Source of the DNA: JBKECP01 sp047974765
Lineage (GTDB): Bacteria > Pseudomonadota > Gammaproteobacteria > Pseudomonadales > Halieaceae
Direction of reading: 5' to 3'
Assembly (NCBI GenBank): GCA_047974765.1
Contig: JBKECP010000020.1
Location: 186,001-250,000, forward strand
Length of the DNA: 64,000 nucleotides
The stretch's first letter is position 1. Every line of letters starts with the position of its first letter. The notes beneath the pieces were generated by a model. It had not been told where the DNA came from. It was given only the letters and a program-made list of their open reading frames with translations, and made no database searches. Shown here piece after piece: positions 27,630 through 36,048 of this stretch. The translations under genes and the position numbers were made by a program.

Positions 27630-28079
27630 TTAAGTACCAATGGATGGTCGTGACAGCAGTTCACTTACCACCTGTCTGATCTGCGGTCCCAGACCCTGCC
27701 TGAGGGCGTGTCGCAGCTGGTTGATACTGCGCATTGACTCGGCAATCAAACTGGGCGGTGTATCATCTGCCGGTGGTTTTGTCAGCGGCTCACAGGCGGC
27801 ACTGGCAAGTAGCAGAAATGTTTGCCGGGTCAGCGTTACCTGATCGAGCGCTTCCTGACGGATAGTGTCAGCGAAGTAGATATAACCCTGATCTGCCAGC
27901 CAGATGGCTGCACTGAAGGCTGCCTGGAAACGTGGATGATGCAGACCGAATTCATCGGGTTCGTCAGGGCCGGCAATATCCTCAACGTACAGTGTTACCT
28001 TGCGGGGGAAAACAGCGTAGAGCCGCAGTAAAACAGTTGCGACATCCCGATAAAAATCATCTATATGTAAATCAGCCAT
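27630..28079 (-). CDS. Conserved-looking hypothetical protein
   Basis: This 149-residue, largely helical, acidic cytoplasmic protein begins MADLHIDDFYRDVATVLL. It has no signal peptide or membrane helix. The block LADQGYIYFADTIRQEALDQVTLT could fit a small DNA-binding or adaptor fold, but I do not recognise the family. It converges on the ATP-NAD kinase-like gene with a 15-base gap and lies just downstream of the tRNA-Glu/Gly operon, possibly within read-through from it. Confidence 0.6.
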   Translation of the reverse strand: MADLHIDDFYRDVATVLLRLYAVFPRKVTLYVEDIAGPDEPDEFGLHHPRFQAAFSAAIWLADQGYIYFADTIRQEALDQVTLTRQTFLLLASAACEPLTKPPADDTPPSLIAESMRSINQLRHALRQGLGPQIRQVVSELLSRPSIGT

Positions 28080-28218
28080 AATAAGCAGGTGACTGGAAAG
28101 TCAATGTGGACACAGTGTATGTGATACCAGCTATACAAACCACGGGGCCTGATTTATCTGCTGCCAGGGTCACAAGCTTTAACAAAAAACAGATAACAAA
28201 GGACTAAAGGTAAGACAT

Positions 28219-28294
28219 TGGAGCGGGAAACCGGGTTCGAACCGGCGACCTCAACCTTGGCAAGGTTGCGCTCTACCAACTGAGCTATTCCCGC
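28219..28294 (-). tRNA. tRNA-Gly (GCC)
   Basis: This is a 76-base cloverleaf with encoded CCA: acceptor gcgggaa/ttcccgc, D-arm gctcagttggtagagc, anticodon loop with GCC, T-loop ggttcgaacc, and discriminator T as usual for tRNA-Gly. It is identical in all 76 bases to the copy at 63883-63958. It is the second gene of a tRNA-Glu-tRNA-Gly operon. Confidence 0.97.
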
Positions 28295-28306
28295 AGTTTG
28301 ATTGAG

Positions 28307-28382
28307 TGGCGTCCCCTAGGGGGTTCGAACCCCTGTTACCGCCGTGAAAGGGCAGTGTCCTAGGCCACTAGACGAAGGGGAC
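28307..28382 (-). tRNA. tRNA-Glu (TTC)
   Basis: This is a 76-base tRNA with encoded CCA: acceptor gtcccct/aggggac, anticodon loop ctTTCac and T-arm aggggttcgaacccct. It closely matches E. coli tRNA-Glu. It is first in the operon, 12 bases upstream of tRNA-Gly. Confidence 0.97.
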
Positions 28383-28409
28383 GCAATAGGTCTCAATCAA
28401 GAGGCGCGC

Positions 28410-28438
28410 ATTTTAGGGATAGGCGCAGGCCTCGTCAA
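28410..28438 (-). promoter_or_regulatory. Promoter of the tRNA-Glu/tRNA-Gly operon
   Basis: On the minus strand TTGACG (28438-28433) and TAAAAT (28415-28410) are exactly 17 bases apart. A GC-rich discriminator (gcgcgcc) follows, the pattern of stringently controlled stable-RNA promoters. The tRNA-Glu 5' end lies about 28 bases downstream of the -10 box. Confidence 0.85.
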
Positions 28439-28497
28439 GTCTGCCCGGAAACTTTAGCCTGAAAGTCCGGCTGGAGGAAGAGAGGAAGAAGAGCAGT

Positions 28498-28887
28498 TCA
28501 GTTTCCAGATGCAGCCTGTAAACGGGTGCGGGCAGCGTCAAAATCAATGATTTCGCCTCGTTCAGCCGCCTGTTCCCGTGCTTTATCGAGCTGTTGATAG
28601 AGGATAATTTCCTCATCAGTGAGGTAGTGCAGGCAGTCGCTGCCCAAAAACCAGAGCAATGCCCGTGGAAAAGTGGGAGCAAATTCGGGAAAGTGAGTAA
28701 ACAGGCGCGTTACCAGTAAAGCGCCTTCATCATGCAAGGTGTGGGCATTGTTACCTGCCTGTTGACAACCAAGGGCCAGCAGGCGCAATGGCGCTTCTTC
28801 GTCAAGTGCTTGGGTGCGTTGGACGAAGGTGTCGGCAAAGTGCTGCCAGCTATGCAGGCAATGCTGCAGGTATTGAGAGTCGTTCAT
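28498..28887 (-). CDS. Hypothetical protein upstream of the tRNA operon
   Basis: This 129-residue helical protein begins MNDSQYLQHCLHSWQHFADTF. A distinctive block, FPRALLWFLGSDCLHYLTDEEI, is followed by a charged helix (QQLDKAREQAAERGE). There is no signal peptide. I have a sense of similar uncharacterised Pseudomonas proteins but cannot name a family. It is read towards the tRNA promoter, which starts 60 bases downstream of its stop, and is divergent from yadG. Confidence 0.65.
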   Translation of the reverse strand: MNDSQYLQHCLHSWQHFADTFVQRTQALDEEAPLRLLALGCQQAGNNAHTLHDEGALLVTRLFTHFPEFAPTFPRALLWFLGSDCLHYLTDEEIILYQQLDKAREQAAERGEIIDFDAARTRLQAASGN

Positions 28888-29017
28888 ATTTGTTTATTTA
28901 CGTCTGATTATTTATGCGAAGGGGGTTGTAAGCAGATTACTATGTTGTCAGTCGTGCAGCTATTGGAATATGGGTACAATGGCGCGCCTGTCAATGGCAA
29001 AATCTGTACAACGGAAA

Positions 29018-29935
29018 ATGATACCAGCTCTTACTATCGAAAATCTTGGCAAAATCTATGAGGGTGGCTTTGAAGCCCTTAAAGGCATCAGCCTGCAAGT
29101 TGAACAGGGTGATTTTTTTGCACTGTTGGGTCCAAACGGGGCAGGCAAGTCGACCACTATCGGTATAGTCTGTTCGCTGGTTGCCAAAACAGCGGGTGAG
29201 GTGCATGTGCATGGCATTAATATCGATGATAATTTCCCGCTGGCAAAAAAACACCTGGGTGTTGTTCCCCAGGAATTTAACTTTAACCAGTTTGAAACAG
29301 TTTACGATATTGTCGTTAATCAGGCAGGTTTGTATGGGCTGCCACTAAAACAGGCTAAAGAGCGCGCTCAGCATTATTTAAAGGAGTTGGGGCTTTGGGA
29401 CAAGCGCGATACGGCTTCGCGTATGCTTTCAGGTGGCATGAAACGACGGTTGATGATTGCTCGCGCACTGGTTCACGAACCCCGCCTGCTAATTCTTGAT
29501 GAACCAACAGCGGGAGTGGATATTGAACTGCGCCGTTCCATGTGGGCGTTTCTCAAAAAGATCAATACGGCGGGTACAACGATTATACTAACCACCCATT
29601 ATCTGGAAGAAGCCGAGGCGCTGTGTCGCAATATTGCCATTATCAGCCAGGGTAAAATTGTTGAAAATACTTCCATGCGCGATTTGCTGCGTCGGTTGCA
29701 TAAGGAGGTATTTATTCTCGATTGCACACAGCTGTTACCCGCTGCCGTTGATATACCCGGCTACGCTGTGTGTCGGGTGGATGATCACACCATCGAAGTG
29801 GAAATTGAAAAGGGGCAGCCGCTCAATACGGTTTTTGTTGAGCTGCAAAAGCAGGGTATTGAAGTACAGAGTATGCGCAACCGGGCCAACCGCCTTGAGG
29901 AGATGTTTGTATCATTGGTGGAGAGTGCGGTATGA
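29018..29935 (+). CDS. yadG: ABC transporter ATP-binding protein YadG
   Basis: This 305-residue ATPase resembles E. coli YadG (308). It shows Walker A GPNGAGKSTT, signature LSGGMKRRLMIARAL, Walker B LLILDEPTAGVD and the His switch LTTHYLEEAEAL. A C-terminal extension of about 90 residues follows the ATPase core. I use the ATG at 29018 (MIPALTIENLGKIY); an in-frame start at 28970 overlaps a probable promoter (TACAAT 28975-28980). It overlaps the permease gene by 4 bases. Substrate is unknown. Confidence 0.9.
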   Translation: MIPALTIENLGKIYEGGFEALKGISLQVEQGDFFALLGPNGAGKSTTIGIVCSLVAKTAGEVHVHGINIDDNFPLAKKHLGVVPQEFNFNQFETVYDIVVNQAGLYGLPLKQAKERAQHYLKELGLWDKRDTASRMLSGGMKRRLMIARALVHEPRLLILDEPTAGVDIELRRSMWAFLKKINTAGTTIILTTHYLEEAEALCRNIAIISQGKIVENTSMRDLLRRLHKEVFILDCTQLLPAAVDIPGYAVCRVDDHTIEVEIEKGQPLNTVFVELQKQGIEVQSMRNRANRLEEMFVSLVESAV

Positions 29936-30705
29936 ATCCAAAAGAGCAGTGGATTGCCTTTCTCACTATCCTGCGCAAGGAAGTAAAGCGCTGGTTGCGT
30001 ATCTGGACCCAGACACTGCTGCCCTCGGCTATTACCATGTCGCTGTATTTTGTGATTTTTGGCTCTTTGATCGGTTCGCGTATCGGTGAAATGGGTGGCT
30101 TTAGCTATATGCAGTTCGTGGTACCTGGCCTGATTATGATGGCTATCATCAACAACGCTTATTCTAATGTGGTGTCATCCTTTTACGGCGCCAAGTTCAG
30201 CCATGCGGTTGAGGAGTTGCTGGTGTCGCCGACGCCCAGCTACGTTATTTTGCTGGGTTATGTTCTGGGTGGTGTGGCTCGGGGAATTGCCGTGGCGATC
30301 ATTGTTACGCTGGTATCACTGGCTTTTACCCGCTTGCAGGTGCATAGCTGGGGCGTGGTGATAAGTATCGTGCTGCTAACGTCGATGCTGTTCTCTTTGG
30401 CAGGCTTTATCAATGCCGTCTATGCCAACAGCTTTGATGATGTATCCATTATCCCGACTTTTGTACTGACACCATTGATTTACCTGGGTGGCGTATTTTA
30501 TTCCATGGAACTGTTACCCCAATTCTGGGCCAATGTATCACGCCTGAATCCGCTGGTTTATGTGGTGAATGCCTTTCGTTACGGTGTGCTGGGTGTTTCT
30601 GACGTCAGTCTCCCCTTTGCGCTGGGGATGATTGCATTGTTTACACTGGCAGCCTTTATTTTTTGTCTGCATCTGCTTGAACGCGGTACCCGGTTGAGGC
30701 AGTAA
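29932..30705 (+). CDS. yadH: ABC-2 permease YadH
   Basis: This 257-residue permease partners YadG and resembles E. coli YadH (256). About six transmembrane helices are visible. Family-type blocks include MQFVVPGLIMMAIINNAYSN, FSHAVEELLVSPTPSYVIL and YLGGVFYSMELLPQFW. The ATG overlaps the yadG stop (ATGA), so the subunits are co-translated. The exported substrate of YadGH is not established. Confidence 0.9.
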   Translation: MNPKEQWIAFLTILRKEVKRWLRIWTQTLLPSAITMSLYFVIFGSLIGSRIGEMGGFSYMQFVVPGLIMMAIINNAYSNVVSSFYGAKFSHAVEELLVSPTPSYVILLGYVLGGVARGIAVAIIVTLVSLAFTRLQVHSWGVVISIVLLTSMLFSLAGFINAVYANSFDDVSIIPTFVLTPLIYLGGVFYSMELLPQFWANVSRLNPLVYVVNAFRYGVLGVSDVSLPFALGMIALFTLAAFIFCLHLLERGTRLRQ

Positions 30706-30707
30706 CA

Positions 30708-31544
30708 ATGATCGTTGATAAAACCGGAGAAGGCCTGCTACTGGGCAGGCAGGTGCCCGTCAGTGAACGCTACTCACCGCAATTGTTGTTTCCCATTTCC
30801 CGTTCACAGGCGAGGGATCAGCTGGGTCTTGATGGTCAGGCATTACCTTTTACCGGTATGGATATATGGCACGCCTATGAGCTATCCTGGCTGGATGAAA
30901 ATGGCCGGCCTGTCAGCTGGGTAGGGCGCTTTTATATTCCGGCCAACAGCCGTTATCTGGTGGAGTCCAAATCTTTCAAGCTCTACCTGAATTCGCTGAA
31001 TAATGAGCGGTTGGCATCGGCAGAGGCTGCCCGGGAATTAATTTGTGCTGATGTAAGCCACTGTGCAGGTGCTCCGGTGAGCCTTGAGTTGTTATCTGTC
31101 GAGGCTTCCGGGCTGACTGGCCAGCCACTGCCAGGGCAATGCCTTGATCATCTTCATGCCTGTTATAAGGATGAGGCGCCAGTAGCGTCGATGTTGGTTC
31201 CCGGACAGGATGAGCGTACACAAAGACGAGGGATGAGTGTTCACACTCATCTACTGCGTTCTCTTTGCCCGGTGACCGGGCAGCCGGACTGGGCCAGTGT
31301 ATGGATTGACATGCGCGGAGGTGTGCTGGATAAATGCTCCTTGCTACATTATTTGCTTTGCTATCGCAATCATCAGGAGTTCCACGAGCAGTGTGTAGAG
31401 CGTATTTTTCGGGATATTCAGCAGGTTTGCGAACCCTCTGAACTTCATGTGCAGGCTTTTTATACCCGCCGGGGTGGGCTGGATATCACCCCCTTTCGCA
31501 GTACCGGCCAGCGCCAGCCCCTGCCGCGAATGAACCGGCAGTAA
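30708..31544 (+). CDS. queF: NADPH-dependent preQ0 reductase QueF
   Basis: This enzyme reduces 7-cyano-7-deazaguanine (preQ0) to preQ1 for queuosine synthesis. It is 278 residues (E. coli 282), the long two-domain type. The NADPH-site motif ESKSFKLYLNSLN is at 86-98. Catalytic C187 and D194 lie in LCPVTGQPDWAS. The start is 2 bases after yadH, suggesting co-transcription with that transporter. The preQ0-making genes queC, queD and queE are not in this window. Confidence 0.95.
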   Translation: MIVDKTGEGLLLGRQVPVSERYSPQLLFPISRSQARDQLGLDGQALPFTGMDIWHAYELSWLDENGRPVSWVGRFYIPANSRYLVESKSFKLYLNSLNNERLASAEAARELICADVSHCAGAPVSLELLSVEASGLTGQPLPGQCLDHLHACYKDEAPVASMLVPGQDERTQRRGMSVHTHLLRSLCPVTGQPDWASVWIDMRGGVLDKCSLLHYLLCYRNHQEFHEQCVERIFRDIQQVCEPSELHVQAFYTRRGGLDITPFRSTGQRQPLPRMNRQ

Positions 31545-31561
31545 GCTGCCAGATTGCAGTG

Positions 31562-31590
31562 CTGGACCTTTAGGGCACTTGTGTTATTAT
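31562..31590 (+). promoter_or_regulatory. Promoter of tRNA-Ser
   Basis: TATTAT at 31585-31590 follows a weak -35 (ctggac, 31562-31567) after 17 bases. A GC-rich discriminator gcgcgccc leads into the tRNA 11 bases later, as in the tRNA-Glu promoter. Confidence 0.6.
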
Positions 31591-31601
31591 GCGCGCCCTC
31601 T

Positions 31602-31689
31602 GGTGAGGTGGCCGAGTGGTCGAAGGCGCACGCCTGGAAAGTGTGTAACGGGCAACCGTTCGAGAGTTCGAATCTCTCCCTCACCGCCA
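31602..31689 (+). tRNA. tRNA-Ser (GGA)
   Basis: This is an 88-base class II tRNA with a long variable arm (gtaacgggcaaccgttc region), acceptor ggtgagg/cctcacc, discriminator G, encoded CCA and anticodon GGA in cctGGAaag. The long variable arm and anticodon identify tRNA-Ser. Confidence 0.96.
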
Positions 31690-31876
31690 ATTAATCTGCT
31701 TTTTCTTCGTTTGTTTTTTTATATTGAAATTTTATTCACTGCGGGTGGTTTGCCCGGCGCACTGTTTGCTGTATAGCTTCACAGGCCGGATTCCAGTAGC
31801 CTTGCACTCATATGGCGGCAGATGTACCGGGCAGAAATAACCGGATGTCTACCGGGTGGGTATAAGGGAGCCGGTT

Positions 31877-32353
31877 TTGGATATTGAAGGGCGGGAACTC
31901 AGAGAGGCGCTGGGTCGTTTTGCAACGGGGGTTTGTGTGGTGACAACTACGACCCGTCAGCAGCAGGCCATCGGTATGACGGTTAATTCCTTTGCTGCTG
32001 TTTCTCTGGATCCTCCGTTAGTGCTTTGGAGCATCCGCAGTTTTGCCCACACCTATACTGAATTTGCTACAGCCCGCTATTTCAATGTCAATGTGTTGTC
32101 TTTTGAGCAGCAGTCGCTCTCACTGGAGTATGCGCAGGCAGGCAGGCGAATGGTGCGACCCGAACATTACCGTCTGGGTAAATACGGGGCGCCGGTGATC
32201 CGCAACGCGCTGGTGACCTTTGAGTGTGAACTTGATGCCACTCACGCCGGTGGTGATCACCTGATTATTGTTGGCCAGGTGCGAAGCATGACCCATCGGC
32301 CAAGTGGCAAGCCACTGCTGTTCTACAGTGGTATGTATGGTGAATTGCGCTAA
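31877..32353 (+). CDS. Flavin reductase-like FMN-binding protein
   Basis: This 158-residue protein belongs to the flavin reductase/HpaC-like split-barrel group. Visible blocks are REALGRFATGVCVVTT, IGMTVNSFAAVSLDPPLVLW, RYFNVNVLS and GDHLIIVGQV near the end. I place the start at TTG 31877, because AAGGGAG lies 6 bases upstream; an in-frame GTG at 31856 would add 7 residues and overlap that site. Such proteins reduce FMN for a partner monooxygenase or act alone; no partner is adjacent. Confidence 0.85.
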   Translation: MDIEGRELREALGRFATGVCVVTTTTRQQQAIGMTVNSFAAVSLDPPLVLWSIRSFAHTYTEFATARYFNVNVLSFEQQSLSLEYAQAGRRMVRPEHYRLGKYGAPVIRNALVTFECELDATHAGGDHLIIVGQVRSMTHRPSGKPLLFYSGMYGELR

Positions 32354-32442
32354 CACATGCCGTTCTCTGAATTGTCCGCGGGGGTGGCTCTTGTCTATAC
32401 TGTTTGCACTTTCAAACCGTGTGCAGGCAGTGAACCGTCAAT

Positions 32443-32976
32443 ATGAATTTTTGTAGCAATTGTGCTCATAAAGTTAACCTGCGCATCCCTGAAGGCGATG
32501 ATCGTGAGCGTTATGTTTGTGACAATTGTGGTGCTGTCCACTACAGCAACCCGAGGATCATTGTGGGTTGCCTGCCTGTCCATGAGGATAAGGTTCTGCT
32601 CTGTAAACGGGCAATTGAACCGCGTATGAACTACTGGACTTTGCCGGCTGGTTTTATGGAAAACGGTGAAACTACCGGTCAGGGTGCTGCTCGTGAAACC
32701 TGGGAAGAAGCGAGAGCACAGGTGGTTGACCTGTCGCTCTACCGTATTTTTGATGTGCCCCATATCAATCAGGTTTATATGTTTTACCGCTGTGGTATTG
32801 CCGATGGTGAATATGGAGTCGGCCCTGAAAGTCTGGAGACCCGCCTGTTTGATGAAGATGAGATTCCCTGGGATAAAATCGCCTTTGCGGTAGTAAAAAC
32901 TGCACTCAGGGAGTTTTTGGAAGATGTGCGTATTGGCAGCTATGCGTTGCGGACATCTGTTATCACCGGCTTGTAA
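32443..32976 (+). CDS. Nudix hydrolase with zinc ribbon
   Basis: The 177-residue protein starts with a zinc ribbon (C4, C7, C26, C29). A Nudix domain follows with the box G70-x5-E76-x7-RETWEEAR (84-91). The usual Gly near the end of the box is Arg (R91), a mild deviation, while the metal-binding Glu residues are kept. The zinc-ribbon-Nudix layout resembles NudC-like or ADP-ribose pyrophosphatase-type enzymes, but the protein is much shorter than NudC. The substrate is probably a nucleoside diphosphate derivative. Confidence 0.85.
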   Translation: MNFCSNCAHKVNLRIPEGDDRERYVCDNCGAVHYSNPRIIVGCLPVHEDKVLLCKRAIEPRMNYWTLPAGFMENGETTGQGAARETWEEARAQVVDLSLYRIFDVPHINQVYMFYRCGIADGEYGVGPESLETRLFDEDEIPWDKIAFAVVKTALREFLEDVRIGSYALRTSVITGL

Positions 32977-32991
32977 AACCTGATCACTGAC

Positions 32992-33022
32992 TTGTCCGCT
33001 GGATTACTGGATCCTCTATTAT
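32992..33022 (+). promoter_or_regulatory. Possible bcp promoter
   Basis: TTGTCC (32992-32997) and TATTAT (33017-33022) are 19 bases apart, just upstream of bcp. The spacing is long, so this is tentative. Confidence 0.4.
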
Positions 33023-33039
33023 TACGGTAAGGAGACACT

Positions 33040-33516
33040 ATGGCTTATCCGAAAATTGGCAATATGGCACCGGCCTTTAGTCTGCCCGATCAAAATGGCA
33101 ACAAAGTTAGCCTGAAAGATTTTAGAGGCAAACAGACTGTTGTATTGTATTTTTATCCAAAGGCAATGACGCCGGGGTGTACCACCCAGGCCTGTGGCAT
33201 TCGTGATATTCAATCCGAACTGGACAGGCGGGGCGTGATAATTTTTGGCATCAGTCCGGATCCGGTGGAGAGGTTGCCAAGGTTTATTGACAAGCAGAAT
33301 CTTGATTTTTCTCTGTTGTCAGATGAGTGTCATAACATTGCTGAAAAATATGGCTGTTGGGGTATGAAGAAATTCATGGGGCGTGAATTTATGGGTCTGA
33401 TTCGTACCACCTTTATTGTCGCTAAAGATGGTCGCTTGCTGAAGGTGATGGATAACTTCAGGACAGGCACCCACCATGAACAACTATTGCAGGAGCTGGA
33501 TAATCTGAACTTATAA
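33040..33516 (+). CDS. bcp: Peroxiredoxin Bcp (thioredoxin-dependent)
   Basis: This 158-residue peroxiredoxin of the BCP/PrxQ class reduces hydroperoxides with thioredoxin. The peroxidatic Cys is C47 and the nearby resolving Cys C52, in MTPGCTTQACG, as in E. coli Bcp. The domain starts with APAFSLPDQNG and has the structural LYFYPKAMTPG. The ATG follows a good ribosome site (AAGGAG). A short hairpin with T-run follows the gene. Confidence 0.94.
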   Translation: MAYPKIGNMAPAFSLPDQNGNKVSLKDFRGKQTVVLYFYPKAMTPGCTTQACGIRDIQSELDRRGVIIFGISPDPVERLPRFIDKQNLDFSLLSDECHNIAEKYGCWGMKKFMGREFMGLIRTTFIVAKDGRLLKVMDNFRTGTHHEQLLQELDNLNL

Positions 33517-33543
33517 TGTTTCTCTTAGCTAAAAAGGACATAT

Positions 33544-33672
33544 ATGGCCACCTTTGAAAAGGTGTTTTTCCAAATCGATAGCGATGAGCTTATGGTTCAT
33601 AGCGGTCATCTTACGTTACTTGATGGCTTTCAAATCAAGCATTGGCACAGTGCGATGCCGGTCGTAAGGTGA
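33544..33672 (+). CDS. Candidate 42-residue ORF, unknown
   Basis: An ATG at 33544 preceded by AAAGGA at 7 bases opens a 42-residue frame (MATFEKVFFQIDSDELMVHS...) ending at TGA 33670. The product would be mixed alpha/beta and soluble. I recognise no family. It could be a true small protein, the 5' end of a decayed gene, or chance. A hairpin with T-run lies inside its first codons, which argues against strong expression by read-through from bcp. Confidence 0.3.
   Translation: MATFEKVFFQIDSDELMVHSGHLTLLDGFQIKHWHSAMPVVR
33549..33569 (+). terminator. Candidate bcp terminator
   Basis: cacctt (33549-33554) and aaggtg (33559-33564) form a 6-bp stem with a tgaa loop, followed by five T residues. 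It is short but correctly placed for termination of bcp transcription. Confidence 0.55.
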
Positions 33673-33994
33673 CCATCTCAGCAGGCCCTCAGTTTTTCTT
33701 AAAAATCAAGTGAATAAAAATATTCTTTATTATTTGGTGAGCCGTTTTCCTGGTTCGCAGAATACGGATCAGGTGAACCTGACCGAATGAGATTCACCAG
33801 CGGTCCGGATCGGGCTTCAGGCGTGCGTCACAGTTTTGTTGAATAATATTTCTTGGGCTTCAAGTCTGATGGATTCCTGAACTCAACAATAGTCAATAAC
33901 AGGACAGATTTTTATAGCAATATGCGGATTGATAGGCAGCTATAGCTATAATGATAAACAGATGAATCAGAACCGCTTTTACAAGGAAAATAAT
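33673..33994 (+). other. Gene-poor stretch before the lipoprotein gene
   Basis: No supported gene is visible. A 26-codon frame runs from GTG near 33711 to a TGA near 33790. A perfect interrupted palindrome tcaggt-ga-acctga lies at 33769-33782, and a TATAAT at 33947-33952 without a convincing -35 may drive the downstream lipoprotein. The composition is more AT-rich than the flanking genes. Confidence 0.4.
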
Positions 33995-35107
33995 ATGCAA
34001 CAGGTGCTTGATAGACTGCTTTTACTTTTGCTGTTGACGGGGCTTGCTGCCTGTAGTGGTGATGAACACCGCATTGACCCTGATATTTGCGAAGCCGTGG
34101 CAGACAAAGTACCTGTCTGTGGGTTCACCAATCCTGAGGATCTGGCGCTGCTGCCTGATGAACGTACACTGGTGGTCAGTGAGTACGGGGTTTACTACGA
34201 TGCCAACCCGGGATCACTGGCTTTACTGGATACTGAAACGGGTCTTATTGAGCGCCTTGCAACACTGGATCAGCCCAAACTGCCACTGTGGGCTGATGTC
34301 GGCTGTCCGGGGCCACCGGGAGCCAGCCTGTCCCCCCACGGTATTCATTTATCCCGCCGTAGCAGTGGCGAGCTACAGCTGTTGGTGGTCAATCATGGTG
34401 GTGCAGAGCGCATTGAGTTTGTTGAGCTGGCCATGGGGCCACAGGGTTATCGGGCACACTGGCGGGGTTGCCTGATGGCGCCGGATAATGCTTATGTGAA
34501 CAGTGTTGCAGCGACGCCCGAAGGTGGCGTGGTGTTTACACATATGTACCCCAGAGACAGTTTTACAATCGGTACCACTGCGTGGGCGGTGATCAAAAGT
34601 GTTTTTGGAAGCCCCAGTGGCCATATCTGGGAGTGGCCGGGTTCCGGTCAGGAATATCGTGTGGTGCCAGGTTCTGCTGATGGCTTTCCCAATGGAATAC
34701 TGGTTGACCCTTCAGGCCGTTATTTATATATGGCGGCCAGTACCGGTGGTCGGGTGGTCAAGATTGATCGCAACAGCGGCGAGCGGTTGGGCAGCGTGGA
34801 TATTGTTCACCCTGATAATCTGCGCTGGGATGCCGAAGGTAATATCCTGGTAGTCGGTATGCCTGTGTCGTTGCCAGTGGCCATTGGCTGTCAGGAGGAT
34901 GCACGCAGAAATATCAATTGCGGTGGCAGCTTTGAGATAAATCGCATCAACCCCCGGACTATGCAGGCAGAACTGATATTCAGCCATACCGGTGTGCCAA
35001 TGGGGGCGGCGACGGTGGCCCAGCAGGTGGGTGATTATCTGTACATTGGTTCTTTTGCCGGTAACCGTCTATTGCAAATTCCCTATCAGAATAGCCCGGG
35101 CACTTAG
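33995..35107 (+). CDS. Lipoprotein with predicted beta-propeller (SMP-30-like)
   Basis: The 370-residue product begins at ATG 33995 (AAGGA 8 bases upstream) with a leucine-rich signal and lipobox LAAC, lipidated C20. An in-frame start at 33929 adds 22 polar residues before the signal and is unlikely. The mature part has repeated strand-rich blocks such as NGILVDPSGRYLYMAAS and HPDNLRWDAEGNILVVGM, typical of SMP-30/arylesterase six-bladed propellers. An esterase or lactonase role is possible but unproven. It appears to stand alone. Confidence 0.72.
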   Translation: MQQVLDRLLLLLLLTGLAACSGDEHRIDPDICEAVADKVPVCGFTNPEDLALLPDERTLVVSEYGVYYDANPGSLALLDTETGLIERLATLDQPKLPLWADVGCPGPPGASLSPHGIHLSRRSSGELQLLVVNHGGAERIEFVELAMGPQGYRAHWRGCLMAPDNAYVNSVAATPEGGVVFTHMYPRDSFTIGTTAWAVIKSVFGSPSGHIWEWPGSGQEYRVVPGSADGFPNGILVDPSGRYLYMAASTGGRVVKIDRNSGERLGSVDIVHPDNLRWDAEGNILVVGMPVSLPVAIGCQEDARRNINCGGSFEINRINPRTMQAELIFSHTGVPMGAATVAQQVGDYLYIGSFAGNRLLQIPYQNSPGT

Positions 35108-35133
35108 GTTGTCTGAAAAGATATGAGCATAAA

Positions 35134-36048
35134 TTACAAGCCCAGTTCTGCCAGTTCTGCTTCTGTGGCTGAGGCGAGACTGTCCAGATCCTGTGCTGTC
35201 AACGCAGTAAGTTTGATGGCCACACCCAGTACCGGGTGATCGATATAGTGTACTTCGCCTGTGCGTATGCGCTGATTTTCTTTCAGTGCAATGGCATGGC
35301 CAAAAGGATAGGGTGGGGCAGTTTGGGGCGCATCTTCTGTTGCCGCTGCCGGGTCAGTTGCTGTCTGGTCAATCAGCGATGCCGGTGCCAGCGGTGGCGC
35401 TGGCATCTGCCAACTCTCTGGCAGATAACGGCCTTGGGTATTTAGCCAGATATTGGTTTTTAGTTGCACAAAGCGATTGTTGTAAAGGTGCACGCTGCCC
35501 TGCAATTGCGGGTAGCGTTGATCGTTGCCGGAGTTATCGATCACGATACTTCGACTGGCCGAGAGATGGCTAAGTGTTTGCAACCAGCTTTCGTGAAAAA
35601 GTATCTGGTAGCCGCCCTGGCGTTGCATATAACTGCCGGGGAAACTCCGCTCACTGTGAGGGCGCAGTACAAAAGCAGATGGTTGACGCAGTGGTTTTGT
35701 TTCTTCTGGCGGTGAAGTGGATACAGGTATATTTGGATCGGTTCGTGCAGGCAGATGCTGTGTTGGCGCTTCAATAATCTGGCGGCCCATACTGTCGATT
35801 TTACTGAGGCTGTCTGGGTACTGGTTGCGGCGCTGGCGTATCTGTCCGGGATCAATCAGAAAACGGTAGCGCTCGGGATAGTTGAGTTGCGGTGCAAGTT
35901 CCCAGCTTTCCTGATTAAGCGCAGTACTGCCCCCTTGGGTGAAAATCATCAGTTCCACGCGGTACCACTGTCCTTTTTCAGCAAGAACCTGGGTGCTGAG
36001 CAAACAGCCCAGCAGTGTGATTGAGATAAGCAGTCGGCGTGGCATCAT
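35134..36048 (-). CDS. csiV: Peptidoglycan-binding protein CsiV
   Basis: This 304-residue exported protein has a signal peptide (1-23, cleavage after VLA) and the family opening QWYRVELMIFTQ. It also has LHLYNNRFVQLKTNIW-like SVHLYNNRFVQLKTNIWL and the ending HPVLGVAIKLTAL. CsiV of Pseudomonas is a periplasmic protein of the same gene position next to mfd. A Pro/Thr-rich low-complexity stretch lies in the middle (about 95-120 and 225-245). Its ATG overlaps the mfd stop by one base. Confidence 0.85.
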   Translation of the reverse strand: MMPRRLLISITLLGCLLSTQVLAEKGQWYRVELMIFTQGGSTALNQESWELAPQLNYPERYRFLIDPGQIRQRRNQYPDSLSKIDSMGRQIIEAPTQHLPARTDPNIPVSTSPPEETKPLRQPSAFVLRPHSERSFPGSYMQRQGGYQILFHESWLQTLSHLSASRSIVIDNSGNDQRYPQLQGSVHLYNNRFVQLKTNIWLNTQGRYLPESWQMPAPPLAPASLIDQTATDPAAATEDAPQTAPPYPFGHAIALKENQRIRTGEVHYIDHPVLGVAIKLTALTAQDLDSLASATEAELAELGL

